A DNA stretch of 64,000 nt from Gnetum montanum (lineage: Eukaryota > Streptophyta > Gnetopsida > Gnetales > Gnetaceae), in contig MNCI01035790.1 in the NCBI GenBank assembly GCA_015680685.1, forward strand, positions 363,749-427,748, given 5' to 3'. The position numbers and the translations under genes were made by a program. Positions 47,601 through 57,402 of the stretch are shown one piece after another. Under the pieces are notes generated by a model. That model worked only from the letters and a program-made list of their open reading frames with translations, was not told the origin of the DNA and searched no databases. The stretch's first letter is position 1; the number at the start of each line of letters is the position of its first letter.

Positions 47601-50600
47601 TGAATATCTAAGTACCACAAACTATCTAGAGAATCATTCCCTGAATTCGTTGAACATCTAAGTAGTGCCTGTTCGTCCTGCTTTTCATGTAAGTTATAGT
47701 TTCAAAAATATTTTGTAATTTATGTGATGTGTTCTTTTCCTTTCTACCTTAATTCATTTGATTCAAAGAACTCCTCTGTTGCACATAAGCAGTTCCTACT
47801 AAAAATTTGGATAAAAAAAGGCACAATCTGCAGGTGTATTTGGTGGAAAAGCGGTGGTGCTGCAATCATAATCTGCATCTGTACCATTAATCAGTATAAT
47901 TAATACCACTGACAACTTTGAATAATGCACACATATATTGAGAAAGCTACCTGTAACTGCCACAGTTCAAAATGAGCTGTGGTCTTGCCCTTGCTCTTGT
48001 TTCAGCTATGAACAGTGACCATCATAGCTCTCGGTATGAGCTGTGATGGTCTTTACAGCTTTTTTTTTTCATGTCATGTGGCTGCAGCATCAGAACAGAA
48101 TTTCTGAAATTGTCAAAAGAAAGCATGAATTTGAGCATATGACTTCCAAAGTTTAAAGTTCAAACTAATGGTTGTGCAAGATTTACAGAAGAAGCTCCTA
48201 TTTTTATACCTTTGTAAATTGATATTTCTCAAAACTTTTATGAGTTAACATGTTACACAAGATATCAAATAAATAATATAGAGCTATGTCAAGAGATCAA
48301 TTTTTTATTGGTTAAAGCAAGATATAGGCTTATAAAGGATCAGATTAGGAAGGAATTAATGCATAATTTTTCTTAAAAGTAATGCAAAAACATTAAGGCA
48401 TCTTCTTATGGAAATTCCCAATATTGAAGCAAACTTGCTTCCTGCAACTCAAATTTGGACAGTTCAGGTCTCAATTATGAGAACACTATTTGGATTCAGT
48501 GTTGCACATCTCTGCTGAAATTATTTTGTGGTTCAAATTTATCTTATAGTAATGTATCATTTTATATATTTATTATGTAGGTGGGGCAGAAAGGTTGATA
48601 GTCGATGCAGCAGTTGAACTTGCATCTCATGGTCATGAAGTCCGCATCTTTACAGCCCATCACGATCCAAAAAGGTGTTTTGAGGAGACAGTAGATGGCA
48701 AGTAACATTTGAAAATTGTTTAATTTTTTCCATCGTCATGCTCACAAATCTGAATGCTGTGTTAGACTAGAATTAGCTTTCATTCCCTGTGTCACATAGT
48801 TAGCTCTCATTACTTAAAAATTACCATGTCATGACTTTTTGTTTATCATGAATGCTTCTTTTGCATCAAATGTCTTATCTTCAGAAAAATCCGTCTTTGA
48901 AAGCTGATATTGGATTGATATTTCCTTAGATAGGCTTCAGGGAAAAATTAGTTGCCACTTTTTATGGTGTCAAAATCTGGAGTCTAATTTTATATTATTC
49001 AACTTAACCTCATTTAGAAGCCTTTCTCCATATACAGTTTGTCAAGGATAACGAAATCTTATTTTGATTATTGATGTCTAATTAAATAAACACATATGAT
49101 CATGCTATACATAAATTAGGACTGCACCACCACACCTTTTTTTTTCCTAAGATAAGATCTGCATAGTACTTTTGGGACGTCATAATGAGACTATAATGCA
49201 AAGTTCAAGAATCTATTCAGTTGACAATCAAGGGGCATATTGGATGAGCCTTCATGAAAAGTTCCAAATATACTGGGCAAGCCATTTAAAATATTTACTC
49301 GTGAACAAGCTACTTATCTGGTTACTTTCTCATTAGTCGAGCCCTATGTAAGCCTGCATCAGCTTACTCCAATGTTTCCTTGAATGGACATTTCTATGCA
49401 ATGTAACCTAGATGTGAACTATGAAAATTTAAAAGATCACCAAACCAAGACTTGTTAACATTGGTGTGTAGTGCGATTGTGATCAACCTTTGATCTTTTT
49501 TGATCTTTTTCATCATGCTCAGTTTGTCTAGTAGTCACTGTTAATCAACATGTGAATCCTTGAGGTTGGCGTTGACATTGTTAACATGTTTTAAGAACAT
49601 TGTTTTGAATGTTGGTCAATACTCTTATGTCTTGTAGGGTGATGCCGCTCACCTTGTCGCAGTCAATTTGATCTGTCGACCATTGTGACAGTAGTGAAGG
49701 AAAATGCTATTGTCTTTTGTCCTTTGTAGTTAATGAGGCTTACCTCAAGTGGTTAGAGCATGTGGCTTGTAGATATGCAAGTTCCAGGTTCAACTTCAAG
49801 GGCTATGCTGTGATATGTGCTACTTGGGGCACAGTAAAAAGATACATTCAGAAGTGTCAGGTGAAAATTATCATCGAATCATCTGCCTTAATGGGTTTTC
49901 CCATATTGTTAGGATAAAGGAAACCATGATGATGAGGATTGTCTTTTTCATATATTGTAACTTTTCTATGGAAATTTCATTAAAGTTTCTTCTTTGAGGT
50001 TTGTTTGTTGTCTTTGATGGGTTACGATTAGAACAGGTAAAAATGCGTGAATTAAATGTGTTACTGTTTATCAACTGATTTTGTTTATTTTAATACCAAT
50101 TTTCTTAATTTTTGGTGTGCATCATGCAGGGAAGCTTCCTATAACTGTCTATGGTGATTTCATCCCAAGAAACATCTTCAACAGATTTCATGCAATATGC
50201 GCATATATTCGGTGCATCTGGGTTGCATTTTGCATTTTGCTCTTTTGGAAATCATTTGACATAATTTTTGCAGATCAAGTATCAGCAGTAATTCCTATAC
50301 TGAAACTTAAAAAAACTCAAAAGGTAAATTGTAGTTTCAGACTTTTTTGTTTTCTTGGGGTACCGATTACTTTTTAATATACAGATTGAACCTGAGTATT
50401 TAAACATCTAAGTAGCTATCGGCTGTGAAAATTGCAGGTCATGTTTTATTGTCATTTTCCAGATTTGTTACTAGCACAACACACAACCAAGTTAAGGCAA
50501 CTTTATCGTAAACCCATTGATACCATCGAAGAAATAACAACTGGTTTGTGTTTGTGTTTGTTTTTCTTTTCTTTTTTGGCAACACTTATTTTGCAGTGTG

Positions 50601-51959
50601 TTAGCACCAAACAGAACGTAATTTTTTATTGTCATTTTATTATGTACATGTGCTTTAAATGTGTGGTTAGTTCCTCTGAAAAATACTACAATCATGCAGG
50701 GATGGCAGATCTTGTTTTGGTTAATAGTAAATTCACTGCCTCTGTTTTTGCACAAACATTCTTGTCTCTGCACAAAAAGGGCATCAACCCTCAAGTACTG
50801 TATCCAGCTGTCAACGTGGATCAGTTTAGAAGGCCGTCTGCTTACCTGTATGTTGAGAGCAAATATATCTGTTTCTGCAAGATTATAATGAACATGGTAT
50901 TTCGTTGGAGTAATATGCGTTATACAAATCAAAATATTTGATATTCTTCATATTTTCTGTTTCCAGACCGAAATTTCTGTCAATAAATCGCTTTGAACGG
51001 AAGAAAAATATTGAGTTGGCAATATCAGCATTTGCTGTACTATTTTCCAGGAAAGAATTTAAAGAAAACATGGAACAGAGTTCTTTGGTTATTGCAGGTT
51101 TGTTTTAAAAATTTGTCAGTATGGGCTTGCCTTATTTGTGACTTTCAAGTACCAGATGATTTTCTGGGATCAACAGTTGTCTTACATGGGCAAAAACAAG
51201 AATTTCTGAATGTTTTCCTCATCTGCAAGGAGTTCTAAATCCTTGTGATACTATTTTGAAATAAAGTGGATACACATTGCACTAGGGCTTTCTTTTCTCT
51301 GTTTAAAAAGTTTAATGCTAAGAAACAGAAATGTCAAGGCTACACCATTGACTAATATCGTGCCTTATCGATGCTGCTACCACTGAAATATAGGGGGTTT
51401 TGATAAACGACTCAAAGAGAATGTCGAATATCTGGACCATCTCAAGGCATTAGCACTGAAGGAAGGAGTATCTGACAGAGTATTATTTTTACCTTCATGC
51501 TCAACAACAGAGAGAGATGCTCTTTTATCAGAATGCCTGTGTGTCCTTTACACTCCTAAGGTAATGTTTTAACGATGACACTATTCAGAATTCATCTTAG
51601 ATATCAAAATACAACAGTCGATTTATTTACATATCATTTTTGTTTTCCGAATGATCAGTCTTTTTGTTTTTGGTTTGCAGGATGAACACTTTGGCATTGT
51701 TCCCCTTGAAGCCATGGCAGCTCATAAGCCAGTCATTGCTTGCAATAGTGGTGGCCCTGTAGAAAGTGTTGTGCATAATCACACTGGTTTTTTATGTGAA
51801 CCAAAACCTGAGAGTTTTTCTTCTGCAATGTCAGTTTTCATAAAGAATCCTGATTTGGCTGAGAAAATGGGCAACGAAGCAAGGGCACACGTTGAGAGAA
51901 CATTTTCAAGGCGTGTATTGGGGGACACATTAAACAGTATAGTTGTTGGCCTAATGTAA
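44678..51959 (+). CDS. ALG2: ALG2, alpha-1,3/1,6-mannosyltransferase (8 exons, intact)
   Basis: Exons: 44678-44744, 48581-48697, 50130-50323, 50438-50543, 50700-50847, 50967-51097, 51394-51560, 51681-51959. They sum to 1209 nt, 402 residues plus TAA, the size of plant ALG2 (about 400). ALG2 adds the second and third mannose to the dolichol-linked N-glycan precursor on the cytosolic face of the ER. Visible GT4 (GT-B fold) features are HPDLGIGGAER (17-27), a hydrophobic stretch around 90-112 for membrane association, [12 protein letters not shown] (from 129), NRFERKKN (218-225), and the EX7E motif with Glu312 and Glu320. Every junction keeps frame; intron 2 uses a GC donor. The start is the first in-frame ATG in a GC-richer leader. 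No stops: a functional host gene, alone among decayed transposons. Confidence 0.95.
46674..46740 (+). repeat. Weak tRNA/SINE-like stretch in ALG2 intron 1
   Basis: TGTAGCTCATTGGTTAAGACT resembles an A box, but a B box is not clear and no flanking duplication is seen. Confidence 0.25.
48017..48051. repeat. Hairpin in ALG2 intron 1
   Basis: GACCATCATAGCTC (48017-48030), loop TCGGTAT, then GAGCTGTGATGGTC (48038-48051): 13 of 14 Watson-Crick pairs plus one G-T pair. Pairing can extend outward with a small bulge to AGCTATGAACAGT / CTTTACAGCT. Confidence 0.75.
48698..50129 (+). other. ALG2 intron 2 with GC-AG boundaries
   Basis: The donor is GATG|GCAAGT and the acceptor ATCATGCAG|GG. Only this choice joins the DG of exon 2 to [10 protein letters not shown] of exon 3 in frame. 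There is no GT at the donor, and GCAAGT is the consensus for minor GC donors. The intron holds a SINE-like copy at 49733-49830. Confidence 0.85.
49733..49830 (+). mobile_element. Possible tRNA-derived SINE in ALG2 intron 2
   Basis: A-box-like TACCTCAAGTGGTTAGAGC (49741-49759) and B-box-like GGTTCAACTTC (49788-49798) have tRNA-like spacing. No clear flanking duplication was found, so the ends are estimates. Confidence 0.5.
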
Positions 51960-52045
51960 TTAACTGTAATTAAATTCTTGGTCTGTTCTTTTGTAATTCT
52001 TTGAAGAGCAGACCGAAGCATATTCTGAAATTTTACGTGTCAGAA

Positions 52046-52051
52046 AATAAA
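52046..52051 (+). terminator. ALG2 polyadenylation signal
   Basis: AATAAA in the context GAAAATAAAAGC, 87 bases after the stop codon, the usual distance for plant 3' ends. Confidence 0.65.
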
Positions 52052-52059
52052 AGCAGGCT

Positions 52060-52500
52060 TTTAAACCATTCCAGTTTCTTTTATTACTATATAATTATAA
52101 TGATACTTGAAATATTTCAACGCGTAACCTTAATTTTCAAATAGTGATTTTCGTTACTGCTTGAGCCACTCGTAATTCTGCAGTAGCCGACAGGGCATCG
52201 GAGAGTAGTGGTGGGCATACGCTACGGTTAGTCTTGAGATCCGGTTTCTTCTGCTTTATCAAGATTACAGTATGGCATCTCAACGTAAGTTTGGCGTAAG
52301 CATGTCAATAATAGAGATACTTAAGGTTCACTTAGATCTATTGTTAAATTTGCATGTCAATGAAATGATTATCTGTATTGCATGGTTGGAATACCTATGG
52401 TGCACGGTTGGAAGATCAAAACAAAAAGTTACAATCATAAAATATTGAGATTTTGTGCAAAACATTTAAAACTAGATAAATGGCTAAGGTGATTAGCTAA
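52060..52500. other. Spacer after ALG2
   Basis: The segment 52170-52270 is richer in G+C than its surroundings. It leads to an ATG at 52272 (MASQ, then GTAAGT, a donor-like hexamer), which could be the start of a lost host gene, or chance. Nothing else is visible. Confidence 0.35.
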
Positions 52501-54160
52501 AATGAGATCGTGTCAACTAAATGCTATTAAAGGTAAGTTGAAGCGGGCAATATAGATCAAGAAGCACAAAGTAATATGGAGCATATCAACATGGAGAAAG
52601 GCATTGAAAGAACAAGAAGAAAAGCAATATAGGGCCTTAACTTTTAGATTTGCTAGAGTAGATGAAATTGAAGGTGAAAATGTAACAAAAGCAATAAAAG
52701 AAATAGTGAAAGAAAGATGTGTTCCAGAACAATTGATCAAAAAGGCCTTGCAAATGAGCAACAAGGATGATAGACCTTGCACTATTTGAGTAAGATTTGG
52801 TACATGAAAGCTAAAGAGCTAATAGAAGAGCATTGTTAGCATGTGTGATGATAAAATCTAGGTAAACAAGGACTTGACCAAACATGAATTGACAAAGCGT
52901 GCTAAGGAATGGTAGAAAATTAAAGAAACTCAAGAGGCTAGAATAATAGCATATTTAAATGTAGAAAATATTGCAGTTATTACCAATACAAGATATGTTA
53001 AAAACTTTTCAAAAAATGCATAGAAGCTTTACACTATGGTTATTCAAATATTGAAGGATTAATTGCTAGTAAAATATTAGCTTGATGGAGTATAAATTTC
53101 TTTGCTACTTTTGACATTTTTAAGTTAGGTGAAACTTGGGAGATATAAGGTTATATGCACTTTGTTGTTCTAGGTTTTCAAAAATATTCAATTAAAAATA
53201 AGAAGCCAAGCAAGCAAAGAATTGTCTCTGGGGTGATGCACATTTAGTGAGAGATGAGTTTATGCATTGTGTAGACTACTATAAAATTGATGGTCATAAG
53301 CAATATATATGATTAAAAATTACAGCATCAACAAATATTAGATTTCCCACTTTCTGTTACTTTATTCTAGAAAATTCTTTTATCTATGATGGCTTAGAAC
53401 TTTCCAAATAACACCCATTTCAATATTTAGGAAATGATATTACTAAACTTGCTCATATTAGAAAAGTAATTATTTGTATAGATTTTAATACTCGCATTGC
53501 TTCTAAATAAATTTTAGTTTTGGATGGTGTAGAATCGATTTCAATTATTTGGTATAGGGGAAAAAATTTTGATCTTTTAGTTCTCAATGGTATTTCCAAA
53601 TACCTAGATTTTATACTATACATTTTTGAAAGTTTTCAAGGGAAATCAATCATTGACCTACTTTGTTTGCACTCATGATAGTTTGAACATAATTTTTAAT
53701 TTGGCTATTAGTGATAGATTGCTTGAATCATCACATAGTTGTATCATTTTTAATATCAAAACTATATGCAAATTGCGAAGCAAAACAAAAATATATATAA
53801 TATCATATTAACAAATAATTAGCAACAACAATATAGAGAGGAATCACATGAAAGTCATAAGAACATTATAGAAGTTCTACTAATGGCTACTTCCAATGTG
53901 ACATCATTGTCAAAATGTAGGGAAAAAAGCTTGTGGTTGAACACTGAGAGTATACAAGCTCGATTGTAAGTTAAAAGAACTAATCATGATCCAGAGGTCA
54001 TTAAAACATACAAGAATATTATTCGATGGAAGAAAATGAAATTTATTAGGGAGCATCAAGCACAACTTAATATGATTAAGAAGAATCCTAAGGAATTTTG
54101 GCAACCTTTTCATCAAAAACACCAAAAAACTTATTTTAGCCTCAAGTTAAATTGAATACC
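52500..54160 (+). mobile_element. Decayed LINE-type (non-LTR) retrotransposon with endonuclease remnant
   Basis: The first part (52580-53000) encodes a charged, helical segment (RALTFRFARVDEIEGE, VNKDLTKHELTKRAKEW), probably upstream of the endonuclease. At 53280-53800 an endonuclease/exonuclease/phosphatase-like domain can be followed through frameshifts: VIICIDFNTRIAS near 53470 (the GDFNAR block), LLVLNGISKYLDF near 53575, FESFQGKSIIDLLC near 53625 (the S-x-IDY block) and DRLLESSHS near 53715. A linker with KNPKEFWQPFHQK near 54080 is typical before LINE reverse transcriptase, which is missing. Badly broken. Confidence 0.6.
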
Positions 54161-54373
54161 AACAAAAGTACTATAATCATAAACAATAAATATATATGAT
54201 TATTTTCTTATTTTTAAGTTGCTCATATATATTCGCAACATTAACTTATCTCACATGTTTTATTGGATAAATATTGCATATGATCTCACATCTTAAAAAT
54301 AGACCAACTAGCAAGGAAATGCCACCATGCGATACTTACAAATACTCTCCTTTAGTATGAAGTTTCTCATTTA
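54161..54373. other. AT-rich spacer between LINE remnant and element G
   Basis: No feature recognised. It could be decayed LINE reverse transcriptase start. Confidence 0.4.
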
Positions 54374-54378
54374 AGAAT
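54374..54378. repeat. Left target-site duplication of element G (AGAAT)
   Basis: Repeated exactly at 61214-61218. Confidence 0.9.
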
Positions 54379-55238
54379 TAATAAAGTTAATTTTTCTAGA
54401 CCAATGATATCATAACTACGATATTGTACCACATACTATGTCATCGTAGATTTGATATTGCATGATGTGTGCAACCTATAAATACAGCACTTAGGCGCAC
54501 AGTCCACAATTAAGTTTTCATTCCATAGTAACAAAACTCTTTCAATTTGATTTTGTAATCTAGCACTTAGAAGTATGAATGCTTGCAATGTAGTGTGACT
54601 TAGTGCATGACATCTTTGTTTGAACATCTCGTACTTGGGCACAAGTGTGATAGGAAATAAAGATCAAGCTATTTCTCACCATTGTAGCATTTTCCTAGTT
54701 TACTGTTTTGACTTAGCATAATATATACTATTTTCCTCGTTAATGTTTTACTATTCCATGCACTTTACTATTATTGTTGTTATTAAGCAGAATGAGTATG
54801 ACTGATCTTAAGAACTTAAATGTAATTGCTTGGTAACCCAGTAGTGCTATCGCTTGGTATGCCCAATAGTGGTACACTTGGTATCCTAGTAGTAGTTACA
54901 CAAAGACCAAGGTGTGTACGGGAAGATTAGGAATGGATGCTCATTGCCATAGGCTAGAATAGATTTGCTTACTTGTTTTACTTAGATTTAGAAATCATTT
55001 CCATTTCCATTATGTTTGCTAGGAGTAACAATGGCTTACCAACATTAGATATCATATACCTCACTGTGAGCTAAATCATACCTGTAGACTTCACTAGCTC
55101 CATGTGGGAAGACAACGGTCTCAAACTGAAACCAATTGCTAGCATATTAACATGGTCTTGTCCATGGATTATGATCTGGTCGCATGTGAACACTTGTGAC
55201 TTGTATGGTTGGATGTTGGATTGTTCCACTGCTCATCA
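54379..55238 (+). repeat. 5' LTR of element G
   Basis: 860 bp ending GCTCATCA. U3 has GATATCATAACTACGATATT-type motifs, then CTATAAATA near 54477 and AATAAAGATC near 54655. It aligns with 60332-61213. Confidence 0.92.
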
Positions 55239-55257
55239 TTGGCACCATTGCCAAGGA
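55239..55257 (+). other. Primer binding site of element G
   Basis: TTGGCACCATTGCCAAGGA, of tRNA-Asp type with transitions at the CpG positions. Confidence 0.72.
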
Positions 55258-55369
55258 TAAGTCAATGTATGCTAAGTAATTGATTTTATAAAAGTTCATT
55301 GTATAAAAAAAACCCAAAGTTAAAATTCATAATTTTCTAATAACTCTAAAAGTAAGCACACTTAACCAA

Positions 55370-56249
55370 ATGTCTTAATCCACAACATTACTTCAAACAA
55401 AAAAACATCATCACTTGCCAAAGAGACAAAAACGGGCAATGATAGAATCAGTGATAAAGAAGAATGGAGTATGCCAATGCAAGCAAGGATCTCATATGCT
55501 CATCACGATCCTTATTATCTTGATTTTACTTTCATCTTTCACCAAGATGGGCAACTAAGGTGGAGAGATTTTTAAGGAAACATTATTCTACCTCTAGAGC
55601 ACATAGCACCCATCATGCTTCAGATAGCTCTACGGGGCATGAATCTAAGTAAGGCACTTGATAGGTATCATGTGACCAAACACATGACATGACCCTATTA
55701 GCCCATTGAGGAGCAAGTAAAGAGAGACGTTGCCATGGAAATTAAACATGTCTAAAATAAAATAAAGAAAGTCGACTCTCCTATTATCTTAGAAGAGCTT
55801 GATGGTGATGCATTCATTGTTGAGTAACTCCACTAGAATCATGAAGTCCATTCATAGACACCTATCATCTGATTAGAGGAACTTATCAAAGTTCAACTGC
55901 ATTCCACCCTAGTAGAGATGCCTAAGAGGGAGGCAACTGACTCAAAATATAAGTAGGACTCAAGGCCAATAGTTTTTGCTAGATCCTATAGAGAAGAATA
56001 CTGGAGTTATGAAAGGAGGACAAGTAGGCATTGTTCCCCTACTGCCTCATCCTCATCCTCACAATTGTCAGTGGACTTTGATAGGAAGAGTTTAAGGCAC
56101 CAAGATCATGATAGGGAGGAGAGAAGGACTCGTGATCATCAAGACTATCGAGGCATTCAAATGAGGAAGATGAAGATTATCAACAAAGAAGATGTAGGGA
56201 TAGGAGAGAAGATTGAGAACAACATGAGCATCGAAGGGGATATCACTAT
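55370..56249 (+). pseudogene. Element G gag N-terminal remnant
   Basis: The start region at 55370 (third codon now TAA) is followed by an N-terminal block like that of B (NIILPLEH, LRGMNLSKAL). Next comes the Arg/Asp/His-rich linker (56065-56240, MSVDFDRKSLRHQDHDREER), nearly the same as B at 10260-10180 on the other strand. It ends abruptly at the H LTR; capsid-like region and knuckle are missing. Confidence 0.78.
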
Positions 56250-56878
56250 TGATGGGACGCGATATCACATCCCTCGCAATATCGCATACGCGATATTGCA
56301 TCTTCCCCAGCGATATCGCATACGCGATATCGCAGTGCGTCGTCATATCTATAAATAAGAGGCGGCTCTTCCTTGTTTCCTCATCCTAGGCTAGACAGTA
56401 GGGAAACTCTGGCAGATTGATCACTCCAGAGATAGAATATTTTCCATGTGCCCGCAGTAGGAATCCTAAAGTGAACGGATCTTTATTTGAGCAAACATTG
56501 TACCTGAACACAAGTTTGTGTACGGCAATAAAGACAAGCTTCTTGGATAAACCTTGCAGTACATGAAATAGGCTAATTAGGATTTTATTCATTATTATTT
56601 ATTATTCGTTATTTACATGCTTTATTAGTTATTAAATCTTTCTCAACCCTTCTCTCCTAGTTAAGTGCCTTAGTACGACTGCTTCGAGCACGTGCGTTAC
56701 GTGTGGTGATCCCAACAACGACTAGCGTTTGGTAACCACGATTGCATTGGTTCAGGGTGTGTATGGTAAGTGGGAACGGATGCTGACGCTAGGTTAATTT
56801 AGACTTAGTTCATTAGTTAGAGTTAGTAATTAGTCTCTCAACCCTTCGCCTTGTTAGCATAGGAGACAAAAACATAAA
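56250..56878 (+). repeat. Element H: truncated A-type LTR inside element G
   Basis: TGATGGGACG onward aligns with the first ~630 bp of the A LTRs (1504-2160), with TATA box CTATAAATA near 56350 and AATAAAGA near 56530, then stops before U5. Its GATATC palindromes keep more CpGs than any other copy here, so it is probably the youngest. The preceding pentamer ACTAT has no partner because the right end is lost. Confidence 0.85.
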
Positions 56879-57402
56879 GGAGTTTTTGCCATTTTTTCGT
56901 CTGAATTAAGAGCTCTAACCTTCCAACTTCAAACACTCATAACTCCACCCTTGTAGCTCCGATTTTTTGCAATTCTTGAATCTTGTTGATCACAGAGCTC
57001 TTAACTTAGTTAGNATGGATGGGTGGTGGTGGTGTTATGCTTAGCATGATGTCACTCAAATTTGAGTCAGAATTTTCTAACGCCTAGAAGGTATTATAAG
57101 GGTAAGTACAAAAGGGAAAATGAAAATTTTTAACAAAAATTAATGACACTAAAGCCAGAAACACTTAAATAATCATCTTAATGACCTGTACCAACTATCA
57201 TAAGCCATAAATAAGAGCAAAATAGATAACTATGAATGGCTATAAGAAAGCTAACACCTATGGGGTTTCTTTTTGAAGATTTTTCTAACTCTACAATCTT
57301 AACAAGTTAAGAACTTGATCTAGTAAAGGGTACGGGTAAGGAAAGAGTTATCAAGAACTAGAGTAAACATTTTAATAATTTCCAAACCCTTGGTGATTGC
57401 AG
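56879..57402 (+). other. Non-coding region of element G before the third frame
   Basis: Resembles 25480-25870 of E (GGAGTTTTTGCCATTTTT, CATAACTC, then a decline to the acceptor). It ends TTGGTGATTGCAG directly before the ATG. A single N is at 57014. Confidence 0.65.

Larger units (their letters stand above)
44745..48580 (+). other. ALG2 intron 1 (3.8 kb)
   Basis: GTAATT donor, TATGTAG acceptor, phase 1. It is AT-rich and without a gene. A 77-codon open frame at 47428-47661 has no motif. It contains a weak tRNA-like stretch (46674-46740) and a strong hairpin (48017-48051). Over half the gene span is this intron. Confidence 0.88.

Noticed and set aside
47428-47661. 77-codon frame in ALG2 intron 1
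   Set aside because: No recognisable motif and no splice sites linking it to flanking ALG2 exons in phase.
50492-50932. Minus-strand 146-codon frame
   Set aside because: Antisense to ALG2 exons 4 and 5 and their introns, with no motif of its own.
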